This document shows positions 20,417 to 27,401 of a stretch of DNA of 43,136 nucleotides, piece after piece. The notes beneath the pieces are model-generated. The model saw only the letters and a list, made by a program, of their open reading frames with translations. It was not told the DNA's origin and ran no database searches. Source of the DNA: Phaeospirillum sp. (GTDB lineage: Bacteria > Pseudomonadota > Alphaproteobacteria > Rhodospirillales > Magnetospirillaceae); the NCBI GenBank assembly GCA_030824585.1, contig JAVBXM010000253.1:1-43136 (forward strand). Direction: 5' to 3'. Both the position numbers and the translations under genes were made by a program. Position 1 is the first letter of the stretch. Each line of letters begins with the position of its first letter.

Positions 20417-21192
20417 GGCGCCTCGCCGCACTGCTGTCCCTGCTTGTTGCCCTCCCCGCCTCGGCCGGGGAGTGGCGGCCTTGCCCCCAATGCCCCCCCA
20501 TGGTGAGCATTCCGGCCGGCACGGCCACCATGGGCGACAACGGGTCGAACTTCGCCAACGAAAAGCCGGCGGTGCCGGTGACCATTTCCCGCCCCTTCGC
20601 CCTGTCGGCCACCGAAATCACCTTCGACGAGTGGCGGAAATGCGTGGCCGCCAAGGCCTGCAGGGGCGGCCAGGACGACCACGCCTGGGGCAGGGGCAAG
20701 CGGCCGGTGATCAACATCACCTGGGATGACGCGCGGGCCTATGCCGCCTGGGTCGGCCGCGAAAGCCGGCTGACCTGCCGCCTGCCCAGCGAAGCCGAGT
20801 GGGAATACGCCGCGCGGGCCGGCACCGCCACCGGCTACTGGTGGGGCGAGGGAACCGGCAACAACCGGCTCAACTGCCGCGACTGCCTGGGCAAGGAACC
20901 GCCCTACGGCTCCAAGCCTGCGAAAAGCTTTCCGCCCAGCCCCTGGGGCCTCTACGAGATGAACGGCAACGTCTGGGAATGGACGGCCGATTGCTGGACT
21001 CCCGACCATTCCCGGCCCGCCGCCACCGACGATGCAACCTGCCGCGACAAAGTGGTCAAGGGCGGCTCGTGGTACTACTTCTCCGCCATGTCGCGAGCCT
21101 CGGCGCGGGCCAAGAACGACGCCACGGTCTGGAGCTACAACATCGGCATCCGGGTGCTGTGCGAGTTGCCCGATGGAAAGGAGGAAAAATGA
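20413..21192 (+). CDS. Secreted SUMF1/FGE-fold protein, lacking catalytic cysteines
   Basis: A 259-residue protein with a signal peptide (MRRLAALLSLLVALPASAGE) followed by a formylglycine-generating-enzyme (SUMF1) domain. The fold signatures are clear: MVSIPAGTATMGD, FALSATEITFDEWRKCV, PVINITWDDARAYAAWVG, CRLPSEAEWEYAARAGT, LYEMNGNVWEWTADCW and VKGGSWYYFSAMSRASAR. In true FGE and EgtB-like catalysts the GGSW segment is followed by functional Cys or metal-binding residues; here it has Tyr-Tyr-Phe-Ser and no Cys, so oxidase activity is unlikely. It is probably a binding or structural domain in the periplasm. The start ATG overlaps the HybE-like stop (ATGA) and its stop overlaps the cupin start. 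Confidence 0.88.
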   Translation: MRRLAALLSLLVALPASAGEWRPCPQCPPMVSIPAGTATMGDNGSNFANEKPAVPVTISRPFALSATEITFDEWRKCVAAKACRGGQDDHAWGRGKRPVINITWDDARAYAAWVGRESRLTCRLPSEAEWEYAARAGTATGYWWGEGTGNNRLNCRDCLGKEPPYGSKPAKSFPPSPWGLYEMNGNVWEWTADCWTPDHSRPAATDDATCRDKVVKGGSWYYFSAMSRASARAKNDATVWSYNIGIRVLCELPDGKEEK

Positions 21193-21671
21193 CCAAGGAC
21201 AGGCTTCCCGTCGCCATCGAGGCCGCCGCCGCCGCCCCCAGGACGCGCCCGTCCATCTACCCCGAGCCCTTCGCCTCCATGATGGCCGGAAGGGTCAAGC
21301 AGCCGCTGGGCGACCTGTTCGGCCTGGTCAATTTCGGCGTCAATCTCACCCGGCTGGCGCCGGGAGCCGTCTCGGCGCTCCGCCACGCCCATGCCCGCCA
21401 GGACGAGTTCATCTACATCCTGGAAGGCACGCCGACCCTGGTCACCGATGCCGGCGAGACGCCCCTGGCGCCCGGCATGTGCGCCGGCTTCAAGGCCGGC
21501 ACCGGCGACGGCCACCATCTGGTCAACAACAGCTATGCCGAGGCGGTCTATCTGGAGATCGGCGACCGTGCGCCGGGGGATGCCGCCACCTATCCCGACG
21601 ACGACATCGCCGCCGTGCAGGCCCCGGACGGCAAGTGGCGCTTCCTGCACAAGGACGGCACGCCGTATTAG
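21189..21671 (+). CDS. Cupin-domain protein
   Basis: A 160-residue single-cupin protein. The metal-binding cupin motifs are visible: ALRHAHARQDEFIYILEGTP (motif 1; His residues then Glu) and GTGDGHHLVNNSYAEAVYLE (motif 2). The C-terminal tail PDDDIAAVQAPDGKWRFLHK DGTPY resembles a subgroup of uncharacterised cupins that end with an intact 'W-x-F-x-H-K-D-G-x-P-Y'. Candidate roles range from sugar-isomerase-like to ligand-binding; none can be chosen. It is the last gene of the HybE-SUMF1-cupin operon, with ATGA coupling, and its end overlaps the convergent Fe-S protein gene by four bases. Confidence 0.88.
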   Translation: MTKDRLPVAIEAAAAAPRTRPSIYPEPFASMMAGRVKQPLGDLFGLVNFGVNLTRLAPGAVSALRHAHARQDEFIYILEGTPTLVTDAGETPLAPGMCAGFKAGTGDGHHLVNNSYAEAVYLEIGDRAPGDAATYPDDDIAAVQAPDGKWRFLHKDGTPY

Positions 21672-23677
21672 CCCTTCCCGTCCCGCTCCCTCAGGTAATC
21701 CTCGGTGGTGCGGGTGACGGGCGGGGCGGCGCCGGCCAGGGGGCGGTTGCCGTCCTCCATCTCGTACTGGGCGACCACACGGCAGTCTTCGCACATCTTG
21801 ATGAGGTCCAGCTTGCCGGTGCCCTTGAACATGGCGTGGCCGCTCATGCGCTCGGTCATGCGCTCGATCACCGATTTCGAGGCGAAGGGCTTGCCGCAGC
21901 GGATACACTCATAGGGCTCCTCCTCCTTCAGCACGAAGCGCACCCTGGTGTCGGGGCCAAAGGCCAGGCGCGGCACCAGGGTCACCGCCTTTTCCGGGCA
22001 GGTGACGCGGCACAGGCCGCACTGGACGCAATTGACCTCCTGGATACCCAGCGACGGCTTGTCGGGATGGCCGGACAACGCCTTGGCCGGACAGGCGGAA
22101 ACGCAGGCCATGCACAGCGTGCATCTGGCCTGGTCCACCTCGATGGTCCCGAAGGGATCGCCGGGCTCGAGAGCCAGCATATCGACCGGATTGGGGGCAT
22201 GGCGGTGCAGATGGGTGAGCGCCAGCCCCAGGGTCTGGCGCTTGCCGCCCAGCACCAGGAACTCGGCCGCCGGATCCACCGCCCTGGGCGCCTTGGATGC
22301 GACCAGCGCCGCGATGGCCGCCGGGTCGGCCTCGGTCTCCAGCCGGACGCGACAGGGCCAGCCCAGCCCCCCGGCTACCCGGTTGGCGAGGGCCACGGCG
22401 GAGCGGGCGCCGTCGAGGTCGTTGTGCTTGACCGGGTCGGCCAGCAGCACCACCTCGCCCGCCCCCTTGGCCAGGGCGGACAGCAGGAAATCCGGCCCAA
22501 GCGCCGCCACCGCCGCCACCTGCATGGGAATCACGTCGGCCGGCAAGCCATCGCCGAAACGGGACAGGGCGGACAGGGCCTCGGCCCCGGCCTCGTCATG
22601 GACCAGCAGGACAGGCGAGCCGCCGCCCGCCGCCCGATGGGTCTCCAGCAACGCGCCCAGGCGCTTGAAGAGGCCGTTGCCGGCCGGCACGTCGAAACGG
22701 ATGGCGCCGGTCGGGCACACCGCAGCGCAGGAGCCGTGCCCACCGCACACATGGGCGTCCACCGAGGCGGCATCGCCCTTGGGCGCAAGCGCCCCCGAGG
22801 GACAAACGTCGAGACAGCGGGTACAGGCCACCTGCCCGTTGCGCGAATGGGCGCACAGCGCCGACTCGATCTTGATCCAGCGGGGCTTCTCGAACTCGCC
22901 CACCAGCCCGGCGATCTCGGCGACGGCGCGCTCCAGCGCCAACGCGTCACGGGGGTCGACCCGGAACCAGCCGTCGCGCGGCGCCAGCAAGGCGGGTGAG
23001 GATGTCAGGTCGAGGACCACGTCGGCGGCAAGGTCGCGGCCGCCCACCACGGCCTCGAAGGCCAGGGCGCCGCGCGCCGACGGCGAGGCCCCGGCCAGAT
23101 CGGCCACGCTCACCGTGAAGGCGCCGAGATGGCCCGAGGCACGCAGCGGCTTGCCCCGGAACAGGCCCAGTGCCCGCACCATGGGCGGCACCAGATCGGA
23201 TTGGTGGCCGGGCAGCAGCAGGCAGGTCACGGCACGATCCGGCCCCAGGCGCCTGGCGGCGTCCAGCACCTCCTGCCCACTCCCCAGGACCAGGACCGAG
23301 CCTTCGCTGGAAAGCGTCACGCTGGGGGTGGGCTCGGGCTCCAGCACCGCCTCGTTGATCAGGGCGGCGATCTTGGGGGTGGCGCGGGCGGCCTCGCCCG
23401 ACCAGCCGGCGCGGTCGCGGATGTCGACGCAAATCGGCTCCGCCGCCTCGGCGAGACGGGCCAGTTCGGCGAACAGCGGCGCCTCCTGGCCGCAGCACAC
23501 CAGCAACTCCTCCCCCGAGGCGGCGGCCTTGCGAAAGGCGTCGGCCTGGGAGCGGCAAAGCTGGAAATACACCTGCTCGGGCGGCTCGGTCCCCAGGGCC
23601 TTGGCCAAGGCCTTGATATCGAGGGGCATGGTCCCCTCGCACGAACACACCATCACCCGCTTGCCGCCGACCTTCAT
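21668..23677 (-). CDS. Formate dehydrogenase-associated multi-cluster Fe-S protein
   Basis: A 669-residue ferredoxin-like protein. Four [4Fe-4S] motifs occur in two pairs: CAHSRNGQVACTRCLDVCP (275-293) with CGGHGSCAAVCP (311-322), and CTLCMACVSACP (519-530) with CVQCGLCRVTCP (550-561). The N-terminal third (VMVCSCEGTMPLD, LLVCCGQEAPLF) resembles parts of heterodisulfide-reductase-like proteins, and the C-terminus has a zinc-ribbon-like CIRCGKPF (591) and MCEDCR (629). Proteins of this design sit next to fdhD and formate dehydrogenase genes in many proteobacteria and probably move electrons to or from the enzyme or its maturation, but the exact role is not known. It is divergent from fdhD by 74 bases; a TACAAT hexamer lies at 23708-23703 on its strand. 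ATG 23677 follows AGGCAGGGAC. Confidence 0.88.
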   Translation of the reverse strand: MKVGGKRVMVCSCEGTMPLDIKALAKALGTEPPEQVYFQLCRSQADAFRKAAASGEELLVCCGQEAPLFAELARLAEAAEPICVDIRDRAGWSGEAARATPKIAALINEAVLEPEPTPSVTLSSEGSVLVLGSGQEVLDAARRLGPDRAVTCLLLPGHQSDLVPPMVRALGLFRGKPLRASGHLGAFTVSVADLAGASPSARGALAFEAVVGGRDLAADVVLDLTSSPALLAPRDGWFRVDPRDALALERAVAEIAGLVGEFEKPRWIKIESALCAHSRNGQVACTRCLDVCPSGALAPKGDAASVDAHVCGGHGSCAAVCPTGAIRFDVPAGNGLFKRLGALLETHRAAGGGSPVLLVHDEAGAEALSALSRFGDGLPADVIPMQVAAVAALGPDFLLSALAKGAGEVVLLADPVKHNDLDGARSAVALANRVAGGLGWPCRVRLETEADPAAIAALVASKAPRAVDPAAEFLVLGGKRQTLGLALTHLHRHAPNPVDMLALEPGDPFGTIEVDQARCTLCMACVSACPAKALSGHPDKPSLGIQEVNCVQCGLCRVTCPEKAVTLVPRLAFGPDTRVRFVLKEEEPYECIRCGKPFASKSVIERMTERMSGHAMFKGTGKLDLIKMCEDCRVVAQYEMEDGNRPLAGAAPPVTRTTEDYLRERDGKG

Positions 23678-23751
23678 GTCCCTGCCTTTCTTGCCGCCGC
23701 CCATTGTAGGTCGGGCCGGGGCCGCATACTGTAAAGACCAGGAGGCCAAGA

Positions 23752-24633
23752 ATGAACGATAAAGACATGCTGGTGCGTCCCGACCCCGACGACACGCGGC
23801 TCTACCAGACCGTTTCCGGCATCGATCACACCGGTGCCCAGGTCCCCGCCGACATCATCAACGAGCGGCCGCTGACCATCTTCCTCAACGGCCGTGAAAT
23901 CGTCACGGCCATGACCATCGGCGACTATCCGGACTATCTGGCGCTGGGCTATCTGCTGAACCAGAACATGCTGCGCGCCGACGACGAGGTCCGGTCCGTC
24001 GATTACGATGCCGAGATCGAGACGGTGGTGGTGCGCACCGCCCGGCAGACCGATTACGAAGAGAAGCTGAAAAAGAAGATCCAGACCTCGGGCTGCGCCA
24101 TGGGCACGGTATTCGGCGACGTCATGGAGAAATTCGAGACCATCAGCCTCGATACCGAACAGCGCTTTCGCACCTCGTGGCTTTACGGCCTGCAGAAGGC
24201 CATCAACACCATGCCGTCGCTTTACCTCAAGACCGGGGCCATCCACGGCTGCGTGCTGTGCGAGGAGGACCGGCCGCTGATCTACATGGAAGATGTCGGC
24301 CGCCACAACGCCATGGACAAGATCGCCGGCTATATGTTCCGCCACGGCATGACCACCAAGGGCAAGAGCCTCTACACCACCGGGCGGCTGACCAGCGAGA
24401 TGGTGATCAAGACGGTGCAGATGGGCATTCCGGTGCTGTTGTCGCGCTCGGGCTTCACCGCCTGGGGGGTGGAACTGGCGCGCAAGGCCGGCCTGACCCT
24501 GATCGGCCGCGCCAAGGGCAAGCGCTTCATCGCCCTGGCCGGAACGGAACGCATCGTCTTCGACGCCGACCCGTCCCAGGCGACGGAGGAGCCGGGCTTT
24601 CTCTCGCGCAAGGGAAGCCGTGACGATGACTGA
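23752..24633 (+). CDS. fdhD: Formate dehydrogenase accessory sulfurtransferase FdhD (variant)
   Basis: A 293-residue FdhD, the protein that transfers sulfur from IscS to the molybdenum/tungsten bis-MGD cofactor before it enters formate dehydrogenase. The family hallmarks are NERPLTIFLNGREIVTAMTI, LALGYLLNQNML, MEDVGRHNAMDKIAGY and TTGRLTSEMVIKTVQMGIPV. The catalytic CxxC of E. coli FdhD (C121/C124) is represented here by SGCAMGT, so only the first Cys (C115) remains and position 118 is Gly. A second pair, HGCVLCEED (C167, C170), occurs further on where E. coli has TGCTHAA. The start follows AGGAGGCCAAGA. The gene leads the fdhD-mobA-DUF3306 operon; the next start overlaps its end. Confidence 0.95.
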   Translation: MNDKDMLVRPDPDDTRLYQTVSGIDHTGAQVPADIINERPLTIFLNGREIVTAMTIGDYPDYLALGYLLNQNMLRADDEVRSVDYDAEIETVVVRTARQTDYEEKLKKKIQTSGCAMGTVFGDVMEKFETISLDTEQRFRTSWLYGLQKAINTMPSLYLKTGAIHGCVLCEEDRPLIYMEDVGRHNAMDKIAGYMFRHGMTTKGKSLYTTGRLTSEMVIKTVQMGIPVLLSRSGFTAWGVELARKAGLTLIGRAKGKRFIALAGTERIVFDADPSQATEEPGFLSRKGSRDDD

Positions 24634-25768
24634 GATGGTTCCTCCTCCCTCCTCCAATATCGCCGGGCTGATCCTGGCCGGCGGGCTGTCGCGGCGCATG
24701 GGTGGCGGCGACAAGCCGCTGATCAGCGTCGGCGGCCAAAGCCTGCTGGAGCGGGTGATCGAGCGCCTGGCGCCCCAGGTGGGGCCCCTGGTGCTCAACG
24801 CCAATGGCGACCCCACCCGCTTCGCCGACACCACCTTGCCGGTGGTGCCCGACGTGCTGGACGGCTATGGCGGGCCGCTGGTCGGCGTGCTGACCGGCCT
24901 GGAATGGCTGCGCGACCACACCGTCGGCGTCGAGTGGATGGTCAGTTGCGCCGCCGACACGCCGCTGTTCCCCGCCGATCTGGTGGAGCGCCTGTTCCGC
25001 GCCGTCACCGAGCAGGGCGCCGACATCGCCGTGGCCAAGACCGGCGACCAGGCCCACCCGGTCTTCGCCCTGTGGCCGCTGCGGCTGGCCGGGGAGTTGC
25101 GCAGTGCCGTGGCCGGCGAGGACATGCGCAAGATCGACGCCTGGACCGAGCGCTACAAGGTCGTCCATGTGGAATGGCCGACCCGGCCCCACGATCCGTT
25201 CTTCAACGTCAACACCCCCGAGGATGTGGTGCGCCTGGGCATGATCCTCGACGGCACCCTGCCCGCCGAACCGCCGCTGCAGGCCGAAACCGGCATCGCC
25301 GTGCTGGTGGAGCGCCGCGACGGCACCACCCAGTGGATCAAGGATTGCTGGCGGCCGCTGGAGGCCCTGGCCGACACCCCCGGCGCCGCTCCGTGGACCC
25401 TGCTCGGCCGGGGCGAGGGCTTCGAGCACTATCTGGCGACCGGTGTGAAGGTGGTGCTGCATCGCTCGGACATCGCCTCCTACCGTTACAATCTCGGCGG
25501 ACTGGAACCCCGGCTCTACGTGGTGCTGCGCCACACCGGCGAGGCCGACGCGCCGGTCAGGGTGGTGATGGCCACCATCGCCCCCGACGAGGCCCAGGCC
25601 ATGAGCGAAAGCGGCGAGGACATGGTGGATGGCGTCCCCCTGCCCCGTCCGCTGTTCGACTGGGCCATGGCGTTTTGCGCCTGCCACCCGCCGGACGAGC
25701 CCATGAAGAAGAGAAAGCGCGACAAGCTGGATTCCGACAAGGTCTTCGGGGCCAGGGGAAAGCCATGA
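24626..25768 (+). CDS. mobA: MobA molybdenum cofactor guanylyltransferase fused to DUF3305
   Basis: A 380-residue two-domain protein. Residues 12-207 are MobA: GLILAGGLSRRMGGGDKPLI (GTP-binding loop), VSCAADTPLFPADLVERL (D111 metal site) and PFFNVNTPEDVVRLG. MobA attaches GMP to molybdopterin to make the bis-MGD cofactor of formate dehydrogenase (EC 2.7.7.77). From about 222 to 355 the chain matches the DUF3305 type (IAVLVERRDGTTQWIKDCWR, FEHYLATGVKVVLHRSDIAS, PRLYVVLRHTGE), a formate-dehydrogenase-associated domain of unknown function that I expect as a separate gene. No stop or frameshift separates them. The start could be GTG 24620 or ATG 24626; both overlap fdhD. The next gene starts at an ATGA overlap. 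Confidence 0.9.
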   Translation: MTEMVPPPSSNIAGLILAGGLSRRMGGGDKPLISVGGQSLLERVIERLAPQVGPLVLNANGDPTRFADTTLPVVPDVLDGYGGPLVGVLTGLEWLRDHTVGVEWMVSCAADTPLFPADLVERLFRAVTEQGADIAVAKTGDQAHPVFALWPLRLAGELRSAVAGEDMRKIDAWTERYKVVHVEWPTRPHDPFFNVNTPEDVVRLGMILDGTLPAEPPLQAETGIAVLVERRDGTTQWIKDCWRPLEALADTPGAAPWTLLGRGEGFEHYLATGVKVVLHRSDIASYRYNLGGLEPRLYVVLRHTGEADAPVRVVMATIAPDEAQAMSESGEDMVDGVPLPRPLFDWAMAFCACHPPDEPMKKRKRDKLDSDKVFGARGKP

Positions 25769-26202
25769 GCGACGAGCCGTTCCTGTCGCGCTGGTCGCGG
25801 CGCAAGCTCGACGCCAAGGCCGAACCGGCGCCCCCGCCGCCCGAGGAAGCCAAGGCGCCGGAACCGGCTCCCGAACCACCGCCGCCCGAACTGCCGCCGC
25901 CCGAACTGCCGCCGGTGGAGTCCCTGGGCAAGGATTCCGACTACTCGGCCTTCCTCAAGGCGGGCGTGCCGCAGGAGCTGAAACAGGCGGCGCTGCAAAA
26001 GCTGTGGGAAGCCGATCCCTCCCTGATGGCCCCGGAAGTCATGGACCTGCACATGGGGGACTACACCTCTCCGGCCGGCGAGGTGGTCAAGACCGCCTGG
26101 CGGATCGGCAAGGGTGTTCTGGACGCCGCCGAACTGGCCGCCGAGGCCGAGGAAAAGGCCCAGGCCGAAGCCCCGCCCACGCCGCCGGAGCGGGACGCCT
26201 GA
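25765..26202 (+). CDS. DUF3306 formate dehydrogenase-associated protein
   Basis: A 145-residue protein. It opens with FLSRWSRRKLDAK, the signature start of DUF3306, followed by a Pro/Glu-rich disordered stretch (about 21-50; repeated PPPEL units). The conserved core is DYSAFLKAGVPQELKQAALQ and KLWEADPSLMAPEVMDLHMG DYT, then a charged tail. DUF3306 proteins co-occur with DUF3305 and formate dehydrogenase; their role is unknown, perhaps in assembly or cofactor insertion. Coupled by ATGA to the MobA-DUF3305 gene. A short hairpin with a T-run ends the transcript 14 bases later. The low-complexity PPPEL stretch probably varies in length between strains. Confidence 0.88.
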   Translation: MSDEPFLSRWSRRKLDAKAEPAPPPPEEAKAPEPAPEPPPPELPPPELPPVESLGKDSDYSAFLKAGVPQELKQAALQKLWEADPSLMAPEVMDLHMGDYTSPAGEVVKTAWRIGKGVLDAAELAAEAEEKAQAEAPPTPPERDA

Positions 26203-26216
26203 CCACTCTGTGTTTT

Positions 26217-26237
26217 TTACGGAACAGCCGTAATTTT
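26217..26237 (+). terminator. Short intrinsic terminator after the DUF3306 gene
   Basis: TTACGG and CCGTAA pair over a five-base loop and are followed by TTTT, 14 bases after the DUF3306 stop. The stem is short, so efficiency may be partial and some transcripts could continue into the torD-fdh genes. Confidence 0.55.
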
Positions 26238-26279
26238 CACGCAAAATAATACAGCATAGAAATGCCTAAATAAGAGTCG

Positions 26280-26292
26280 CAGCAAATTGCTG
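26280..26292. promoter_or_regulatory. CAGCAA-A-TTGCTG dyad in the fdh upstream region
   Basis: A perfect six-base inverted repeat around a central A, followed a few bases later by another GCAGCAAA. It lies 63 bases upstream of the -35 proposed for the torD-fdh operon, a position suited to an activator. The protein that would bind it is not known. Confidence 0.35.
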
Positions 26293-26354
26293 TGATGCAG
26301 CAAACAAAATCTCGTCTACGCCCATGGAATTACAGCCTTCTACTCCCGATCTCC

Positions 26355-26383
26355 TTGACTGGTCACACCAGTTTACGGATGAT
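26355..26383 (+). promoter_or_regulatory. Putative promoter of the formate dehydrogenase operon with overlapping dyad
   Basis: TTGACT and GATGAT are separated by 17 bases. A perfect inverted repeat, ACTGGT-CAC-ACCAGT (26358-26372), overlaps the -35 and the upstream half of the spacer, a position typical of a repressor operator. Transcription would start near 26390, leaving about 56 bases before the torD start. The 243-base gap (26203-26445) is AT-rich and contains no gene. Confidence 0.45.
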
Positions 26384-26445
26384 TAACTGATTGCCACAGG
26401 AGGTGGCCAAGGTTTCGACACCAGATCGGAACCACGGGAGGAGAG

Positions 26446-27051
26446 ATGAGGGCAGTGACGGCACTCCAAGGCGCGGCCGAGGACGATTTCCTGCGCGCAC
26501 GCTTCTACGGCCTTCTGGCGGCCCTGTTGGTCGCCCCGCCGCCGGAGGAATTGCTGCGCCGTCTGGCCGCCATGAGCGCCGATCCCACGCCGCTCGGCAC
26601 CGCCCTGGGCCATCTGGCCCAAGCCGCCGCCGCCACCGATTCCGACACGGTCGCCGATGAGTTCGCCACCCTGTTCGTGGGCGTGACCGGCGGCGAGATC
26701 ATGCCCTACGGCTCGTGGTACCTGACCGGCTTCCTGCACGAAAAGCCGCTGGCCGAGCTGCGCGACGACATGGCCCACCTGGGGATAGAACGTTCGCCCG
26801 GCGTGTCCGAGCCCGAGGATCATGCCGCCTCGCTGTGCGAGATGATGCAGGGACTGATCTCGGGCCTGTTCGGCGATCCCCTTTCGCTGCCCGGGCAGAA
26901 GACCTTCTTCCAGACCCATTTGGGAAGCTGGATGCCCCGTTTCCTGGCCGATCTGGACAAAGCCCCCTCCGCCCGCTTCTACCGCGCGGTAGCGGAGATG
27001 GGCCGCGTGTTCCTCGAGATCGAAGCCCAGGCTTTCGCCATGGTGGACTGA
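26446..27051 (+). CDS. TorD/DmsD-family molybdoenzyme chaperone
   Basis: A 201-residue all-helical cytoplasmic chaperone of the TorD family, which binds the Tat signal of a molybdoenzyme and holds it for cofactor insertion before export. Family signatures are DEFATLFVGVTGGEIMPYGS WYLTGFLHEKP, GVSEPEDHAASLCEMMQGLI and the terminal FLEIEAQAF. The likely clients are the Tat-signal-bearing formate dehydrogenase catalytic subunit and the small Tat-target protein encoded next. GGGAGGAGAG precedes the ATG. First gene of the structural fdh operon; the next start codon is 11 bases after its stop. Confidence 0.92.
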   Translation: MRAVTALQGAAEDDFLRARFYGLLAALLVAPPPEELLRRLAAMSADPTPLGTALGHLAQAAAATDSDTVADEFATLFVGVTGGEIMPYGSWYLTGFLHEKPLAELRDDMAHLGIERSPGVSEPEDHAASLCEMMQGLISGLFGDPLSLPGQKTFFQTHLGSWMPRFLADLDKAPSARFYRAVAEMGRVFLEIEAQAFAMVD

Positions 27052-27062
27052 TGGAGAGTGCG

Positions 27063-27266
27063 ATGAACCAGAACCCGGAAACCAAGGCCGTCAGCCGGCG
27101 CGACCTGTTGCGCGGCGCGGCGCTTTCCGCCGGAGCCGCCGGTGCGGCGGCCGTCGGCGTCACCGCCACCAAGGCCGACGCGGCCTCGGCCGACCAGACC
27201 CGGACGGGAGCCGGCTACCAGGAAACCGAACACGTGCGGCGCGCCTACGAAGCGGCCGGCTTCTAA
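27063..27266 (+). CDS. Formate dehydrogenase region Tat-target small protein
   Basis: A 67-residue protein with a twin-arginine signal (VSRRDLLRGAALSAGAAGAA) ending near ADAAS, followed by a short tail (GYQETEHVRRAYEAAGF). This matches the 'formate dehydrogenase region TAT target' family: tiny Tat substrates always found just upstream of the catalytic subunit. The YxETxHVRxYYxxA-type tail is the conserved part and here reads YQETEHVRRAYEAAGF. Its function is not established; it may be a co-exported assembly partner. Good ribosome site (ATGGAGAGTGCG). It is followed by a strong hairpin and then fdhA. Confidence 0.92.
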   Translation: MNQNPETKAVSRRDLLRGAALSAGAAGAAAVGVTATKADAASADQTRTGAGYQETEHVRRAYEAAGF

Positions 27267-27269
27267 AGC

Positions 27270-27297
27270 CATCCGGCAAATATGAATTTGCCGGATG
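27270..27297 (+). other. Strong intercistronic hairpin between Tat-target gene and fdhA
   Basis: CATCCGGCAAAT and ATTTGCCGGATG form a perfect 12-base-pair stem around an ATGA loop, starting three bases after the stop codon of the small Tat protein. No T-run follows on the plus strand. It probably marks a processing or stability site that lets the small protein be made in different amounts from the enzyme subunits. Confidence 0.6.
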
Positions 27298-27401
27298 AGG
27301 CCGCTATTGAGGCGGCGGCCAAGGGCGCGGAGGCGCCCGCCCGGCGAGGGACAATACGCTCGGCCGCTTCAGTGGACGAGCGGACATGAACGGAGGCAAG
27401 C

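Noticed and set aside
26203-26445. Possible CRISPR-like or repeat array in the AT-rich gap before torD
   Set aside because: There are only short dyads (CAGCAA/TTGCTG and ACTGGT/ACCAGT), with no regularly spaced direct repeats.
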